A stretch of 63,872 bases of DNA from Rubrivivax gelatinosus (GCF_016583785.1 NZ_NRRU01000014.1:1-63872); one strand, 5' to 3'; shown: positions 47,436 to 58,454, counted from the first letter of the stretch. Numbers and translations are program-made. Notes: a model not told the origin generated them from the letters alone.

Positions 47436-48551
47436 TCACTCGTGGTGGTCGTAGGCCTGGAACCCGGCCAGCTTGACCAGGCTGTCGCGGCGCGCGGCGT
47501 CGTAGTCGGCCTCGGTCATTTCCTTGACCAGTTCGGCCAGCGTCGTGCGCGGCGTCCAGCCGAGCTTCTCGCGCGCCTTGGTCGGGTCGCCGAGCAGGGT
47601 CTCGACCTCGGTCGGGCGGAAGTAGCGCGGGTCCACGCGCACGATCACCTCGCCGGGCTTGCAGCGCGCGCGTTTGCCGCTCACGCGCTCGACGACGCCG
47701 ATCTCGTTCACGCCCTCGCCGCTGAAGGCGACCTCGATGCCGAGTTCGGCTGCGGCCATCTGCACGAACTCGCGCACGCTGCGCTGCACGCCGGTGGCGA
47801 TGACGAAGTCCTCGGGCTTGTCCTGCTGCAGCATCAGCCACTGCATCTCGACGTAGTCGCGCGCATGGCCCCAGTCGCGCAGCGCCGACAGGTTGCCCAG
47901 ATACAGGCAGTCCTGCAGGCCGAGCGCGATGCGGGCGACGGCGCGCGTGATCTTGCGCGTGACGAAGGTCTCGCCGCGCAGCGGGCTCTCGTGGTTGAAC
48001 AGGATGCCGTTGCAGGCGTACAGGCCGTAGGCCTCGCGGTAGTTGACGGTGATCCAGTAGCCGTAGAGCTTGGCCACCGCATAGGGGCTGCGCGGGTAGA
48101 AGGGCGTGCTCTCCTTCTGCGGAATCTCCTGCACCAGGCCGTAGAGCTCGGAGGTCGAGGCCTGGTAGAAGCGCGTCTTCTTTTCCAGGCCGAGGATGCG
48201 GATCGCTTCGAGCAGCCGCAGCGTGCCGATGCCGTCGACGTTGGCGGTGTACTCGGGCTCCTCGAAGCTGACGGCCACGTGGCTCATCGCGCCGAGGTTG
48301 TAGATCTCGTCGGGCTGCACCTGCTGCACGATGCGGATCAGGTTGGTGCTGTCGGCGAGGTCGCCGTAGTGCAGCGTGAAGCGGCGGTCGCTCTCGTGCG
48401 GGTCCTGGTAGAGGTGGTCGACGCGGTCGGTGTTGAACAGCGAGGCGCGTCGCTTGATGCCGTGGACGTCGTAGCCCTTTTCCAGCAGCAGCTGCGCCAG
48501 GTAGGCGCCGTCCTGGCCGGTGACGCCGGTGATCAGTGCGGTCTTCGTCAT
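47436..48551 (-). CDS. gmd: GDP-mannose 4,6-dehydratase
   Basis: First step to GDP-fucose and GDP-rhamnose. 371 aa: [74 protein letters not shown] (YxxxK) and [17 protein letters not shown]. The upstream 126-nt gap has a CATAAT (minus strand, 48605 to 48600) as a possible -10, about 49 nt before the ATG. Confidence 0.96.
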   Translation of the reverse strand: MTKTALITGVTGQDGAYLAQLLLEKGYDVHGIKRRASLFNTDRVDHLYQDPHESDRRFTLHYGDLADSTNLIRIVQQVQPDEIYNLGAMSHVAVSFEEPEYTANVDGIGTLRLLEAIRILGLEKKTRFYQASTSELYGLVQEIPQKESTPFYPRSPYAVAKLYGYWITVNYREAYGLYACNGILFNHESPLRGETFVTRKITRAVARIALGLQDCLYLGNLSALRDWGHARDYVEMQWLMLQQDKPEDFVIATGVQRSVREFVQMAAAELGIEVAFSGEGVNEIGVVERVSGKRARCKPGEVIVRVDPRYFRPTEVETLLGDPTKAREKLGWTPRTTLAELVKEMTEADYDAARRDSLVKLAGFQAYDHHE

Positions 48552-48677
48552 CAGTCGCTTCCTCTCGTGCTGCCGCCTGCCGGCCGGCGGGTCGCAACGA
48601 TTATGGGAGCGTCAGACGGCCCGCTGGGCCTGGAAACGTCCGGCAAACACTTGGAGCGGGGGGCCTTGGCCCGGGGC

Positions 48678-49223
48678 TCAGGGCGCCAGCCAGTGCCCGC
48701 CGTCGGCGTCGAAGAGCGCGCGCCGCTGGCCTTCGGGGTGCAGCTCGAGCCAGTCGAGCGCCTCGACACGCAGCGTCAGCATCGCGAAGTGGGCGCGTGT
48801 GCCGCGTTCGGGCACCGGCTTGACGATGCGGCTGCCGGGCGGCAGCGGCGACAGATAGTCCTGCGCCGCCGGCGTCATCATCAGCTTGGCCCAGCGCGAC
48901 CAGACGGCCAGGCCGGTGGTCTCGACCGACAGGCTGACGTGCAGCCGCAGCTGCCAGCCGCGTGTCGCCGACCACAGCACCAGCACGCCTTCGGGGTGGG
49001 TCTCGACGTGCGCGACCTTGGGGCTGCGCGCGTCGGTGTAGATGATCAGCGACTTCGCCGCCGGCTCGATCTCGCGCAGCACCACGCTGCGTGCGTCGGC
49101 GCGCTGGCCGTCGGTGGTCGCGAGCACACCGACGTGCCAGTCGTGCGAAGAGTCATTCGCCTGCCCCAGTTCCTGCCAGATGGCGTCCTCGATCGCGGCG
49201 AGGTCGTGCAGGTGGCGCGTCAT
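48678..49223 (-). CDS. Pyridoxamine 5'-phosphate oxidase-like FMN-binding protein
   Basis: 181 aa split-barrel flavoprotein: VLATTDGQRADARSVVLREIEPAAKSLIIYTDARSPKV at the FMN-binding part and a C-terminal VEALDWLELHPEGQRRALF typical of the PNPOx group. It lacks parts of true PdxH, so the real activity may differ. 36 nt after lysS on the same strand. Confidence 0.82.
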   Translation of the reverse strand: MTRHLHDLAAIEDAIWQELGQANDSSHDWHVGVLATTDGQRADARSVVLREIEPAAKSLIIYTDARSPKVAHVETHPEGVLVLWSATRGWQLRLHVSLSVETTGLAVWSRWAKLMMTPAAQDYLSPLPPGSRIVKPVPERGTRAHFAMLTLRVEALDWLELHPEGQRRALFDADGGHWLAP

Positions 49224-49259
49224 CCATCGTCCTCCGGTGCCGCTTCGCCGTCCCGGGTG

Positions 49260-50738
49260 TCAGGCCTCCCGACGCAGCGCGGGGAACAGGATCACGTCGC
49301 GGATGCTCGGGCTGTCGGTCAGCAGCATGATCAGTCTATCGATGCCGATACCGCAGCCGGCTGCCGGCGGCATGCCGTATTCCAGCGCGCGGATGAAGTC
49401 GGCGTCGTAGTACATCGCCTCTTCGTCGCCGGCGTCCTTGTTCGCCACCTGGGCCTGGAAACGCGCGGCCTGGTCCTCGGCGTCGTTCAGCTCGGAGAAG
49501 CCGTTGGCGTACTCGCGGCCGGTGATGAAGAGCTCGAAACGCTCGGTGATCGCCGGGTTCGTGTCCGACGCCCGCGCCAGCGGCGAGACCTCGACCGGAT
49601 AGTCGATGATGAAGGTCGGCTGCCAGAGCTTGGCTTCGACCGCGGCTTCGAACAGACCGAACTGCAGCTCGGCCAGCGTCCAGTGCGCCGGGGCTTCTTC
49701 GCCCAGCGCCTTCAGGCGCGCGCGCAGCAGGTCGGCGTTATCGGCTTCATGCTCGGCGACGTCGGCGTGCACGATCAGCGACTCGCGCACCGACAGGCGA
49801 GCGAACGGCTGCTCCAGGTCGACCTCGCGCCCGGCGTAGCTCAGCTTGGCCGAGCCGGTGGCGGCACGCGCGGCGTGGCGCAGCACCTGCTCGGTGAAGT
49901 TCATCTGGTCCTGATGCGTCCAGTAGGCCGCATAGAACTCCATCATCGTGAACTCGGGGTTGTGGCGGACGCTGATGCCTTCGTTGCGGAAGTTGCGGTT
50001 GATCTCGAACACACGTTCGAAACCGCCCACCAGCAGCCGCTTCAGGTAGAGCTCGGGCGCGATGCGCAGGAACATCTCCTGGTCGAGCGCGTTGTGGTGG
50101 GTGACGAAGGGTTTGGCGTTCGCGCCGCCGGGAATGGGGTGCAGCATCGGCGTCTCGACCTCGAGAAAACCGTGCTCGACCATGTACTGGCGGATCGCGC
50201 TCACCGCCTTGCTGCGGGCGACGAAACGCGCGCGCGCCGTGTCGTCGGTCATCAGGTCGACGTAGCGCTGGCGGTACTTCTGCTCCTGGTCGGTCATGCC
50301 GTGGAACTTGTCCGGCAGCGGCCGCAGGCTCTTGGTCAGCAGGCGCACCGTCGTCGCCTTGATCGACAGCTCGCCGGTCTTGGTGCGAAACAGCGTGCCC
50401 TCGCAGCCGAGGATGTCGCCCAGGTCCCAGCGCTTGAACGCTGCGAGCGTCTCGGGGCCGACGGCGTCCTGCGTCACATAGAGCTGGATCCGGCCCGAGC
50501 CGTCCTGCAGCGTCGCGAAACAGGCCTTGCCCATCACGCGCTTCAACATCATGCGGCCGGCGACCGAGACCTTCACCGCCTGCGGTTCCAGCTCCTCGTT
50601 GGGCACCTGGCCGTGTTTGTGCTGCAGCTCGGCTGCGTGCTGCTTCGGCTTGAAGTCGTTGGGGAAGGCGACGCCGGCGGCGCGGATGGCTTGAAGCTTC
50701 TCGCGGCGTTCGGCGATCAGTTGGTTCTCGTCGGTCAT
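49260..50738 (-). CDS. lysS: Lysyl-tRNA synthetase, class II
   Basis: Charges tRNA-Lys. 492 aa: N-terminal OB-fold anticodon-binding domain (about 50-165), class II motif 1 ([19 protein letters not shown]), motif 2 ([26 protein letters not shown]) and motif 3 ([13 protein letters not shown]). Divergent from wlbA with 56 nt between. A housekeeping gene inside polysaccharide genes. Confidence 0.97.
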   Translation of the reverse strand: MTDENQLIAERREKLQAIRAAGVAFPNDFKPKQHAAELQHKHGQVPNEELEPQAVKVSVAGRMMLKRVMGKACFATLQDGSGRIQLYVTQDAVGPETLAAFKRWDLGDILGCEGTLFRTKTGELSIKATTVRLLTKSLRPLPDKFHGMTDQEQKYRQRYVDLMTDDTARARFVARSKAVSAIRQYMVEHGFLEVETPMLHPIPGGANAKPFVTHHNALDQEMFLRIAPELYLKRLLVGGFERVFEINRNFRNEGISVRHNPEFTMMEFYAAYWTHQDQMNFTEQVLRHAARAATGSAKLSYAGREVDLEQPFARLSVRESLIVHADVAEHEADNADLLRARLKALGEEAPAHWTLAELQFGLFEAAVEAKLWQPTFIIDYPVEVSPLARASDTNPAITERFELFITGREYANGFSELNDAEDQAARFQAQVANKDAGDEEAMYYDADFIRALEYGMPPAAGCGIGIDRLIMLLTDSPSIRDVILFPALRREA

Positions 50739-50778
50739 TCACTGGGCCCGTTGGTCTGCTGCAATTTTAGGCGCAGCC

Positions 50779-50784
50779 TAGAAT
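50779..50784 (+). promoter_or_regulatory. -10 box upstream of wlbA
   Basis: TAGAAT ends 10 nt before ATG 50795, predicting a leader of only a few nucleotides. The extended context CTAGAAT(C/T)G also occurs at 37818 (thiM) and TTAGAATTG at 61565 (capD). Confidence 0.45.
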
Positions 50785-50794
50785 CGTCGGCTCG

Positions 50795-51859
50795 ATGAAG
50801 ATCAGTCCTTGTCTGCCGATCGTGCAGCGTCCCATCCGTTTTGCACTCGTCGGCTGCGGCCGGATCTCGGCCAACCATGTCGAGGCGCTGCGTCAGCACG
50901 CCGAACGCGCCCAACTCGTCGCCGTCTGCGACAACCGCCCCGAAGCGCTCGCCGCCGCGGTCGCGAAGACCGGCGCCGCCGGCTACGCCAGCCTCGACGA
51001 ACTGCTCGAGGCCAGCGACTGCGACATCGTCACGCTGGCCACGCCCAGCGGCCTGCACCCGCGCCAGGCGATGAAAGCCGCCCGCGCCGGCCGCCATGTG
51101 CTCACCGAAAAGCCGATGGCGACCAAGTGGGACGAAGGCATGGAGATGGTGCGCGTCTGCCGCGAGGCCGGCGTCAAGCTCTTCGTCGTCAAGCAGAACC
51201 GGCTCAACCCGACGATGCAGCTGCTGAAACACGCGGTCGACGCCGGGCGTTTCGGCCGCATCCACTGCGTCGTCGTCAACGTCTTCTGGACGCGCCCGCA
51301 GAGCTACTACGACGACGCCCCCTGGCGCGGCCGCTGGGACCTGGACGGCGGCGCCTTCCTGAACCAGGCCAGCCACTACGTCGACATGGTCGACTGGCTG
51401 GTCGGCCCGGTGGACAACGTGCACGCCTACACCGCGACGCTGGGCCGCGACATCGAGGCCGAGGACACCGGCGTGATGTCGCTGCGGCTGCGCAAGGGCG
51501 GGCTGGCCTCGATCAACGTGACGATGCTGACGCACGGCAAGAACTTCGAGGGCAGCATCACCATCCTCGGCGAGCGCGGCACGGTGCGCATCGGCGGTGT
51601 CGCCGTCAACCAGATCCAGCACTGGCAGTTCGACACCCCGGCGCCCGAGGACGAGGCGGTGAAGAACACCAGCTACGCCGCGCCCTCGGTCTACGGCCCC
51701 GGCCACCCGCTGTACTACGACAACGTCATCGGCACGCTGCGCGGCGAGAAGAGCGCCGAGGTCGACGGCTACGAAGGCCTGCGCTCGCTCGAAGTCATCA
51801 TCGCCGCCTACCGCAGCGCACGCGACGGCTGCCGCGTCGGCCTGCCGCTGGTGTTCTAG
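50795..51859 (+). CDS. wlbA: Gfo/Idh/MocA oxidoreductase, WlbA/WbpB type (UDP-GlcNAcA 3-dehydrogenase)
   Basis: 354 aa. NAD fold FALVGCGRISANHVEAL, catalytic Lys in EKPMAT, and WDLDGGAFLNQASHYVDMVDWLVG. Oxidises C3 of UDP-GlcNAc uronic acid in the route to UDP-2,3-diacetamido-2,3-dideoxy hexuronates. The next two genes give the acetyltransferase and aminotransferase of the same route, which fixes the assignment. An alternative start 10 codons in would keep the whole fold. Confidence 0.9.
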   Translation: MKISPCLPIVQRPIRFALVGCGRISANHVEALRQHAERAQLVAVCDNRPEALAAAVAKTGAAGYASLDELLEASDCDIVTLATPSGLHPRQAMKAARAGRHVLTEKPMATKWDEGMEMVRVCREAGVKLFVVKQNRLNPTMQLLKHAVDAGRFGRIHCVVVNVFWTRPQSYYDDAPWRGRWDLDGGAFLNQASHYVDMVDWLVGPVDNVHAYTATLGRDIEAEDTGVMSLRLRKGGLASINVTMLTHGKNFEGSITILGERGTVRIGGVAVNQIQHWQFDTPAPEDEAVKNTSYAAPSVYGPGHPLYYDNVIGTLRGEKSAEVDGYEGLRSLEVIIAAYRSARDGCRVGLPLVF

Positions 51860-51868
51860 AACCCAGCC

Positions 51869-52437
<569 letters not shown>

Positions 52438-52456
<19 letters not shown>

Positions 52457-53523
52457 AGTCGCAGTACGCGGCGCTGAAGGGCTCCGTCGACGCGCGCATC
52501 CAGCGTGTGCTCGACCACGGCCAGTACATCATGGGCCCCGAGGTGGCCGAGCTCGAGACCGCGCTCGCCGCCTTTGCCGGCACCAAGCACTGCATCACGG
52601 TCGCCAGCGGTACCGAGGCGCTGCTGATCGCGCTGATGGCGCTGGACCTGCTGCCCGGCGACGAGGTCATCACGACGCCGTTCAGCTTCGCCGCGACGGC
52701 CGAGACCATCGTGCTCGCCGGCGCGCGCCCGGTCTTCGTCGACGTCGAGCCCGACACCGCCAACCTCGACGTCAAGCGGCTCGAAGCGGCTATCGGCCCG
52801 CGCACCAAGGCCATCGTGCCGGTGAGCCTCTACGGCCAGGTCGCCGATCTGGACGAGATCAACACCATTGCCGCGCGCCACGGGCTCGCGGTGATCGAAG
52901 ACGCGGCGCAGAGCTTCGGCGCCGTCTACCGCGGCCGGCGTTCGTGCGCGCTGTCGACCTTCGGCGCCACCAGCTTCTTCCCGAGCAAGCCGCTGGGCTG
53001 CTACGGCGACGGCGGCGCGCTGTTCACCAGCGACGACCGGCTGGCCCAGGCCGCGCGCGAGATCCGCGTGCACGGCCAGAGCGCACGCTACCGCCACACG
53101 CGCCTGGGCGTGGGTGGCCGCATGGACACGCTGCAGTGCGCCGTGGTGCTCGCCAAGCTGGAGCGGTTCGAATGGGAGCTGGAGCGCCGCGCCACGATCG
53201 GTGCGCGCTACCGCGAGCTGCTGGCCGGCGTCGAGCAGGTCACGGTGCGGCCCGACCGCAACTCGGTCTACGCGCAGTACACGGTGCTGGTCGACGGACG
53301 CGAAGCGGTGCAGGCCGCGCTGAAGGCCGCCGGCGTGCCGACCGCCGTGCACTACCCGGTGCCGCTGCACCACCAGCCGGCTTATGCCGCCTACGCCGCG
53401 CCCGGCGCCTGCCCGGTGGCCGCGCGCCTGGCGCAGCGTGTGCTGAGCCTGCCGATGAGCGCCGACCTGTCCGAAGCCGACCAGGACACCGTCGCCACGG
53501 CGCTGCGCCGGGCGCTGGCCTGA
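52438..53523 (+). CDS. wlbC: DegT/DnrJ/EryC1/StrS aminotransferase (WlbC/WbpE)
   Basis: 361-aa PLP enzyme that transaminates UDP-3-keto-GlcNAcA using glutamate. [38 protein letters not shown], and the PLP Lys in [15 protein letters not shown]. Completes wlbABC. wbpA/wlbD-type dehydrogenase and the 2-epimerase are not nearby. Confidence 0.92.
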
Positions 53524-53539
53524 CGCCGCACGCGCCGCG

Positions 53540-54823
53540 ATGAGCCGCGCCGTCGCCCGCGGCACCGTGATCAACCTCGCGGCCCGGCTGGCCGCGGTCG
53601 CGCTGGTGCTGGCGATCACCACCGTCGCCGCGCGCCTGGGCACCGAGCAGCAGGGCGTGTTCGCGCTCTTCACCAGCGTCGAAGGGCTGCTGCTGGCGCT
53701 GATGTCGGGTTTCGGCATCGCGCTGGCGCGGCGTGTCTCGCACCACGGTGAGCTTTCGCGCGGGCTGCTCGGCGCGGTGGTGATGGCCTGCATCGCCGCC
53801 GGGGCGCTGGCCGGCCTGGCGCTCTGGGCTTTCTCGCGCGTCGGCCCGGCCGGCTACCAGCCGCTGTGGATGCTGGCGCTGGCCGCTCCCTTCCTGCTGC
53901 TGGCGCCCAACGTCGCCGGCGTCTGGCTGGGCCAGGGCCGCATGCTGCCGATGGGCCTGGTCTCGATCGCGCCGCCGGCGCTGGCGCTGGCGGCCATCGC
54001 CGCCTTCGCGCTGGCGCAGGCGGTGGCGCTGCCGGTGCTGCTGGCGGCCTGGGTCGCGGCCAAGGTCGTGGTCGGGCTGGTGCTGCTGGCGCTGCTGCTG
54101 CGCCGCGAGCGCCTGGCAGCACCCGACCTGGGCGCGCTGCGCGCCGAACTGCCCTTCGTCGTCACGATCGCGCTGACCAACCTGGTGTCGCTGGCGAACT
54201 ACCGCGTCGGCCTGTTCGTCGTCGAACGCACGCTGGGGCTGTCGGCCACCGGCGTCTATTCGATCGCGGTGATGGTGGCCGAGCTGCTGTGGTTCGTCTC
54301 GGGCTCGCTGACGCAGGCGGTCTACGGCCGCATCGGCACGCCCGACCGCGAACGCTCGGCGCAGACCACGCTGCGCGCGCTGCACCTGAGCTGGCTGGCG
54401 CTGCTGGCGGCGGCGCCGCTGCTGTGGGCGGCGGCGGCGCTGGTGCTGCCGCGGGCGCTGGGCCCCGCCTACGCCGACAGCCTGATGCCGCTGGCGCTGC
54501 TGCTGCCGGGTGTGCTGGCTTTCGGCGGTGCGTCGGCGATGTCGGCCTGGTTCACCAACCACGCCGGCCGGCCGCAGGTGCCGGCGCAGGTGGCGGCGGG
54601 TTCGCTGGCGCTGAACGCGCTGCTGGCGCTGCTGCTGGTGCCGCGGCTGGGGCCGGCGGGGGCGGCGCTGGCGGCTTCGGCGGCCTACGTCTTCTCGGTG
54701 CTGCTGCTGGCCTGGCGCTTCGCCGCCGCCGCCGGGCTGCCGCTGGCCGCGGTGCTGCGGCCGGGGCGGCACTGGGGCGCGGGGCTGCGGGCGCTAGCAT
54801 CCCGAGCCGGAGGTCCTCGATGA
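53540..54823 (+). CDS. Polysaccharide flippase (MATE/MOP superfamily, Wzx-like)
   Basis: 427-aa membrane protein with about 12 helices. Begins AVARGTVINLAARLAAVALVLAITTVAARLG, as in Wzx-type lipid-linked oligosaccharide flippases. It would move the glycan repeat across the inner membrane. Wzy and chain-length proteins are not in the window. Overlaps the acetyltransferase by 4 nt. Confidence 0.85.
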   Translation: MSRAVARGTVINLAARLAAVALVLAITTVAARLGTEQQGVFALFTSVEGLLLALMSGFGIALARRVSHHGELSRGLLGAVVMACIAAGALAGLALWAFSRVGPAGYQPLWMLALAAPFLLLAPNVAGVWLGQGRMLPMGLVSIAPPALALAAIAAFALAQAVALPVLLAAWVAAKVVVGLVLLALLLRRERLAAPDLGALRAELPFVVTIALTNLVSLANYRVGLFVVERTLGLSATGVYSIAVMVAELLWFVSGSLTQAVYGRIGTPDRERSAQTTLRALHLSWLALLAAAPLLWAAAALVLPRALGPAYADSLMPLALLLPGVLAFGGASAMSAWFTNHAGRPQVPAQVAAGSLALNALLALLLVPRLGPAGAALAASAAYVFSVLLLAWRFAAAAGLPLAAVLRPGRHWGAGLRALASRAGGPR

Positions 54824-55404
54824 AGGAGACGCTGCAGCGCTGGTGGCGCACGCTGTTCGGCCCGCGCATGTTCTACGGCTGGCGCCGTGGCGACGGCCAG
54901 TGGCTGGCGCACACCCGCATCAGCAGCGCCGCGCGCATCGAGTCGCCGGCGCTGCTGGACATCGGCGACCACGTCTACATCGGCCCGTTCAACTTCCTCG
55001 ACGCCTCGGCCGGGCTGGAGATCGCCGAGGGCTGCCAGATCTCGACCCACTGCGTCGTGCTCAGCCATTCCAGCCACCAGGCGCTGCGCCTGGCCGGCCG
55101 CAGCTACTGGGGCGAGGCCGACCCGCCGGGCTACGTGCGCGCTCGCACGCGCATCGGCGCCTACAGCTTCATCGGCCCGCACAGCGTCATCGCACCCGGC
55201 AGCCGCATCGGCCGCGGCGTGCTGGTGCGCGCCTACAGCTACGTCAGCGGCGAGGTGCCCGACTTCGCCATCGTCGCCGGCCAGCCGGCTCGCATCGTCG
55301 GCGACACACGCGAAGCCGACGAAGCCTGGTTCGCCGAGCACCCGGGGCAGCGCGCCGACTACGACGAATGGGTGCGCCGCAGCGCGCCGGGAGCCGGCGA
55401 TTGA
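54820..55404 (+). CDS. LbH-fold sugar O-acetyltransferase
   Basis: 194 aa, with hexapeptide repeats (IGDHVYIGPFNFLDA, RTRIGAYSFIGPHSVIAPGSRIGRGV) and the acetyl-CoA loop typical of WbbJ/WcaF acetyltransferases. Probably decorates the glycan. GGAGG is placed before ATG 54820. Confidence 0.82.
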   Translation: MKETLQRWWRTLFGPRMFYGWRRGDGQWLAHTRISSAARIESPALLDIGDHVYIGPFNFLDASAGLEIAEGCQISTHCVVLSHSSHQALRLAGRSYWGEADPPGYVRARTRIGAYSFIGPHSVIAPGSRIGRGVLVRAYSYVSGEVPDFAIVAGQPARIVGDTREADEAWFAEHPGQRADYDEWVRRSAPGAGD

Positions 55405-55447
55405 GGCGCTGTCCCGCCGCCCGGGCCGCTCGCGCGTTGATTTCCAT

Positions 55448-56512
55448 ATGACTTCCGTTCTCCGTTACGCGCTGATCGGCGACGGCGAGAGCCCGCACCT
55501 GCTGAAGTGGGCGCGTGCGCTGGCGGCGCTGCCCGAGATCGAACTCTGGGTCGCGTCCAGCCGCGGTTTCCTGCCCGGCTTCGACGCCATCGTGCCGGCC
55601 GACCGGCGCCTGGCGCTGGGCACACGCCCCGACGCCGCCGGCGGCAACCTCGCGCTGCTGAAGCAGCTGCCGCGCCTGGCCGGCTGGCTGCACCGCGTGC
55701 ACCCGGACTGGCTGCACGCCCACTACCTCACCTCGCACGGCACGCTGGCCTGGCTGGCGCAGCGCCTGTACGGCGTGCGCGGGCGCCTGGTCGGCTCGGC
55801 CTGGGGCAGCGACATCCTCGTGACGCCGCAGCGCAGCACCGCGCTGCGTGCGCTGACGCGGCGCGTGCTGCGCGCCTGCGTGCTGACGACCAGCGACTCG
55901 CAGGTGATGGCCGAGAAGATGCGGGCGCTCGGCGCCTTCGACATCATGGTCTTCCCGTTCGGGCTGGAAGCGATGCCGCCGTTGCCGCCGGCCAAGGACG
56001 ATTCGCTGTTCTTCGCCAACCGCGGCCTGGAGCCGGTGTACGCGCCCGAGCGGGTGCTGCAGGCCTTCGCCGCGTTGCCGGGCGAGGGGCTGCGCCTGGT
56101 CGTCGCCAACGACGGCTCGCTGCGCGCCGAGCTGCAGAAGATGGCCGACGCGCGCACCCGCTTCGTCGGCCGGCTCGACGCCGACACCCAGGCCGGCTGG
56201 TATGCCCGCGCCCGCTGGTACCTGAGCCTGCCCACCAGCGACTCGGTCTCGGTCTCGGTGCTGGAGGCGATGGCGCACGGCTGCATTCCCATCGTCTCGG
56301 ACCTTCCGGCCAACCGCGAGCTGGTGCGCGACGGCGACAACGGCATCGTGCTCGGCGCCGGCGAGCGGCTGACGCCCGAACGCCTGGCCCCGCTGGCGGC
56401 ACGCGCCGATGCGGTGGCCGCCACCAACCGCGCCTGGGTCGAGCGCGAGGCGCTGTTCGCGCCGCGGGTGCGTGCCTTCGTCGACCGGCTGCAGGAGATC
56501 GGCTCGCGATGA
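55448..56512 (+). CDS. Glycosyltransferase (GT4-like, GT-B fold)
   Basis: 354 aa. N-terminal half with HAHYLTSHGTLAWL and GSAWGSDILV, C-terminal half with FVGRLDADTQAGWYARARWYLSLPTSDSVSVSVLEAMAHGCIPIVSDLPANRELV, the E(x7)E-like donor-binding segment of GT4 enzymes. Sugar specificity unknown. ATG 55448; longer frames are shadows of the upstream gene. Overlaps the next gene by 4 nt. Confidence 0.9.
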   Translation: MTSVLRYALIGDGESPHLLKWARALAALPEIELWVASSRGFLPGFDAIVPADRRLALGTRPDAAGGNLALLKQLPRLAGWLHRVHPDWLHAHYLTSHGTLAWLAQRLYGVRGRLVGSAWGSDILVTPQRSTALRALTRRVLRACVLTTSDSQVMAEKMRALGAFDIMVFPFGLEAMPPLPPAKDDSLFFANRGLEPVYAPERVLQAFAALPGEGLRLVVANDGSLRAELQKMADARTRFVGRLDADTQAGWYARARWYLSLPTSDSVSVSVLEAMAHGCIPIVSDLPANRELVRDGDNGIVLGAGERLTPERLAPLAARADAVAATNRAWVEREALFAPRVRAFVDRLQEIGSR

Positions 56513-57723
56513 AGCTGCTGGTGTTGAACCATTACGTCGGCTCACCGGCGCTGGGCATGGAGTACCGGCCCTACTACCTGGCGCGCGAGTGGGTACGCGC
56601 CGGCCACCAGGTGATGCTGCTCGGCGCCGACTTCTCGCACGTGCGCACGCGCCAGCCCGAAGCCGGCGACCAGCAGCTAGACGGCATCGCCTACCGCTTC
56701 TACGCGACGCCGCCCTACCAGGGCAACGGCCTGGGGCGGGTGAAGAACATCTGGGCCTATCTGCGCGCGGTGTGGGCCGACACGCCGCGGCTGCTGCGCG
56801 AGTTCCGCCCCGACGTCGTCGTCGCCTCCAGCACCTATCCGATGGACATCTGGGTCGCGCGCCGCATCGCGCGCCGCGCCGGCGCCAAGCTGGTCTACGA
56901 AGTGCACGACCTGTGGCCGCTGAGCCCGATCGAGCTCTCGGGCATGTCGCGCCGGCATCCGTTCATCGTGATGTGCCAGGCGGCCGAGGACTACGCCTAC
57001 CGCCACGCCGACCGCGTGATCTCGATGCTGCCCAAGGTGCACGACTACATGGCCTCGCGCGGGCTGGCCCTGCACAAGCTGCAGGTCGTGCCCAACGGCA
57101 TCACGCTCGACGAATGGCAGGCCGAGCCGCCGCCGCTGCGCGAGGACGTCGCCGCGGCGCTGGACGCCGCCGCGGCCGGCGGTGTCGTCGTCGGTTACGC
57201 CGGCTCGATGGGCCTGCCGAATGCGCTCGACACGCTGCTCGACGCGGCCCGGCTCGTCCAGGGCGAGCGCCTGCGTTTCGTGCTCGTCGGCGGCGGCCAC
57301 GAGCAGGCGCGGCTGGCGCGGCGTGTCGCCGACGAAGGGCTGGCGAACGTGACGATGCTGCCGCCGATACCCAAGGCGCAGATCCCCGCCTTCCTGGCGC
57401 GCTGCGACATCGCCTACATCGGCTGGCAGCGGGTGCCCATCTACCGCTTCGGCATCGCGCCGAACAAGCTGATGGACTACATGATGGCGCGCCGCGTCGT
57501 GCTGCATTCGGTCGAGGCCGGCAACGACCCCGTGGCCGAGGCCGGCTGCGGCCTCACGGTCGCGCCGCAGGACCCGGCGGCCGTGGCCGAGGGCCTGCGC
57601 CGGCTGGCGGCGCTGCCGGCCGAACAGCGCCGCGAGATGGGCGAACGCGGCCGCGCCTTCGTGCTGGCCAACCACACCTACCCGGTGCTGGCGCGGCGCT
57701 TCCTGGACGCGGTGGCGCCGTGA
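56509..57723 (+). CDS. Glycosyltransferase (GT4 family)
   Basis: 404 aa, GT-B fold. N-terminal LVLNHYVGSPALGMEYRPYYLAREWVRAGHQV, then YEVHDLWPLSPIELSG, VVPNGITLDEW, and the donor domain with YAGSMGLPNALDTLLDAARL. Resembles WbuB/fucosamine-type GT4 enzymes. Overlaps both neighbours by 4 nt, indicating one transcription unit. Confidence 0.92.
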   Translation: MKLLVLNHYVGSPALGMEYRPYYLAREWVRAGHQVMLLGADFSHVRTRQPEAGDQQLDGIAYRFYATPPYQGNGLGRVKNIWAYLRAVWADTPRLLREFRPDVVVASSTYPMDIWVARRIARRAGAKLVYEVHDLWPLSPIELSGMSRRHPFIVMCQAAEDYAYRHADRVISMLPKVHDYMASRGLALHKLQVVPNGITLDEWQAEPPPLREDVAAALDAAAAGGVVVGYAGSMGLPNALDTLLDAARLVQGERLRFVLVGGGHEQARLARRVADEGLANVTMLPPIPKAQIPAFLARCDIAYIGWQRVPIYRFGIAPNKLMDYMMARRVVLHSVEAGNDPVAEAGCGLTVAPQDPAAVAEGLRRLAALPAEQRREMGERGRAFVLANHTYPVLARRFLDAVAP

Positions 57724-58415
57724 ACCCCGAGGACGAGCCGCGGGCCGTCGCCGAGCGTTACGCCCGGCGCCACGACGGCGACCGCTACTCGCCGCTGCGG
57801 CCCGAGATCTGGCAGACGGTGCAGCAGCGCGAACGCTCGCTCTTGCGCCGGCTGGCAGCCGTTGGCGTGCGCAGCCTGGCGCCGCTGGCGATCACCGAGG
57901 TCGGCTGCGGTGGCGGCGGCAACCTGCTCGAGCTGCTGCGCCTGGGCGCCTCGCCCGAGCGCCTGACCGGGCTGGAGCTGCTGCCCGAACGCCACGCCCA
58001 GGCGCGGCGTGTGCTGCCCGAGGCGCTGACCGTCTGGCAGGGCGACGCCAGCGTCGCGCCTGTGGCGCTGTCCAGCCAGGACCTGGTGCTGCAGTACACG
58101 GTGTTCTCGTCGCTGCTGGACGACTCTTTCCAGCAGCAGCTGGCGGCGGCGATGTGGCGCTGGCTGAAACCCGGCGGCGCCGTGCTCTGGTACGACTTCA
58201 CCGTCGACAACCCGAAGAACCGCGACGTGCGCGGCGTGCCGCTGGCGCGTGTGCGAGAGCTGTTCCCCGAAGGCCGGCTGCGCGCCGAACGTGTGACGCT
58301 GGCGCCGCCGCTGGCACGCGTCGCCTGCCGGCTGCACCCGGCGCTGTACCGGCCGCTGGCCGCGCTGCCCGGCTTGTGCACCCATGTGCTGGCCTGGATC
58401 GCCAAGCCGGCGTGA
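57720..58415 (+). CDS. Class I SAM-dependent methyltransferase
   Basis: 231 aa, SAM motif ITEVGCGGGGNLLELLRLGA, and later LKPGGAVLWYDF. Probably methylates a sugar or a lipid-linked intermediate, judging from its place in the cluster. GTG start overlapping the glycosyltransferase stop. Confidence 0.85.
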   Translation: MNPEDEPRAVAERYARRHDGDRYSPLRPEIWQTVQQRERSLLRRLAAVGVRSLAPLAITEVGCGGGGNLLELLRLGASPERLTGLELLPERHAQARRVLPEALTVWQGDASVAPVALSSQDLVLQYTVFSSLLDDSFQQQLAAAMWRWLKPGGAVLWYDFTVDNPKNRDVRGVPLARVRELFPEGRLRAERVTLAPPLARVACRLHPALYRPLAALPGLCTHVLAWIAKPA

Positions 58416-58420
58416 GACAA

Positions 58421-58445
58421 TGATGCGACTGCATCAACGCATCAA
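58421..58445 (+). promoter_or_regulatory. Operator-like repeats before the toxin-antitoxin pair
   Basis: Three half-sites in 25 nt: TGATGCG, TGCATCA and CGCATCA, forming overlapping palindromes (GATGC-N4-GCATC and TGATGCG-N10-CGCATCA). They end 10 nt before the antitoxin ATG, the usual place for VapB autoregulation. Confidence 0.5.
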
Positions 58446-58454
58446 GGTGCTGCC

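Noticed and set aside
47211..50798. Plus-strand open frame of about 1195 codons across gmd, the PNPOx gene and lysS
   Set aside because: It is a shadow of three well-recognised minus-strand genes; the translation is low-complexity and shows no family.
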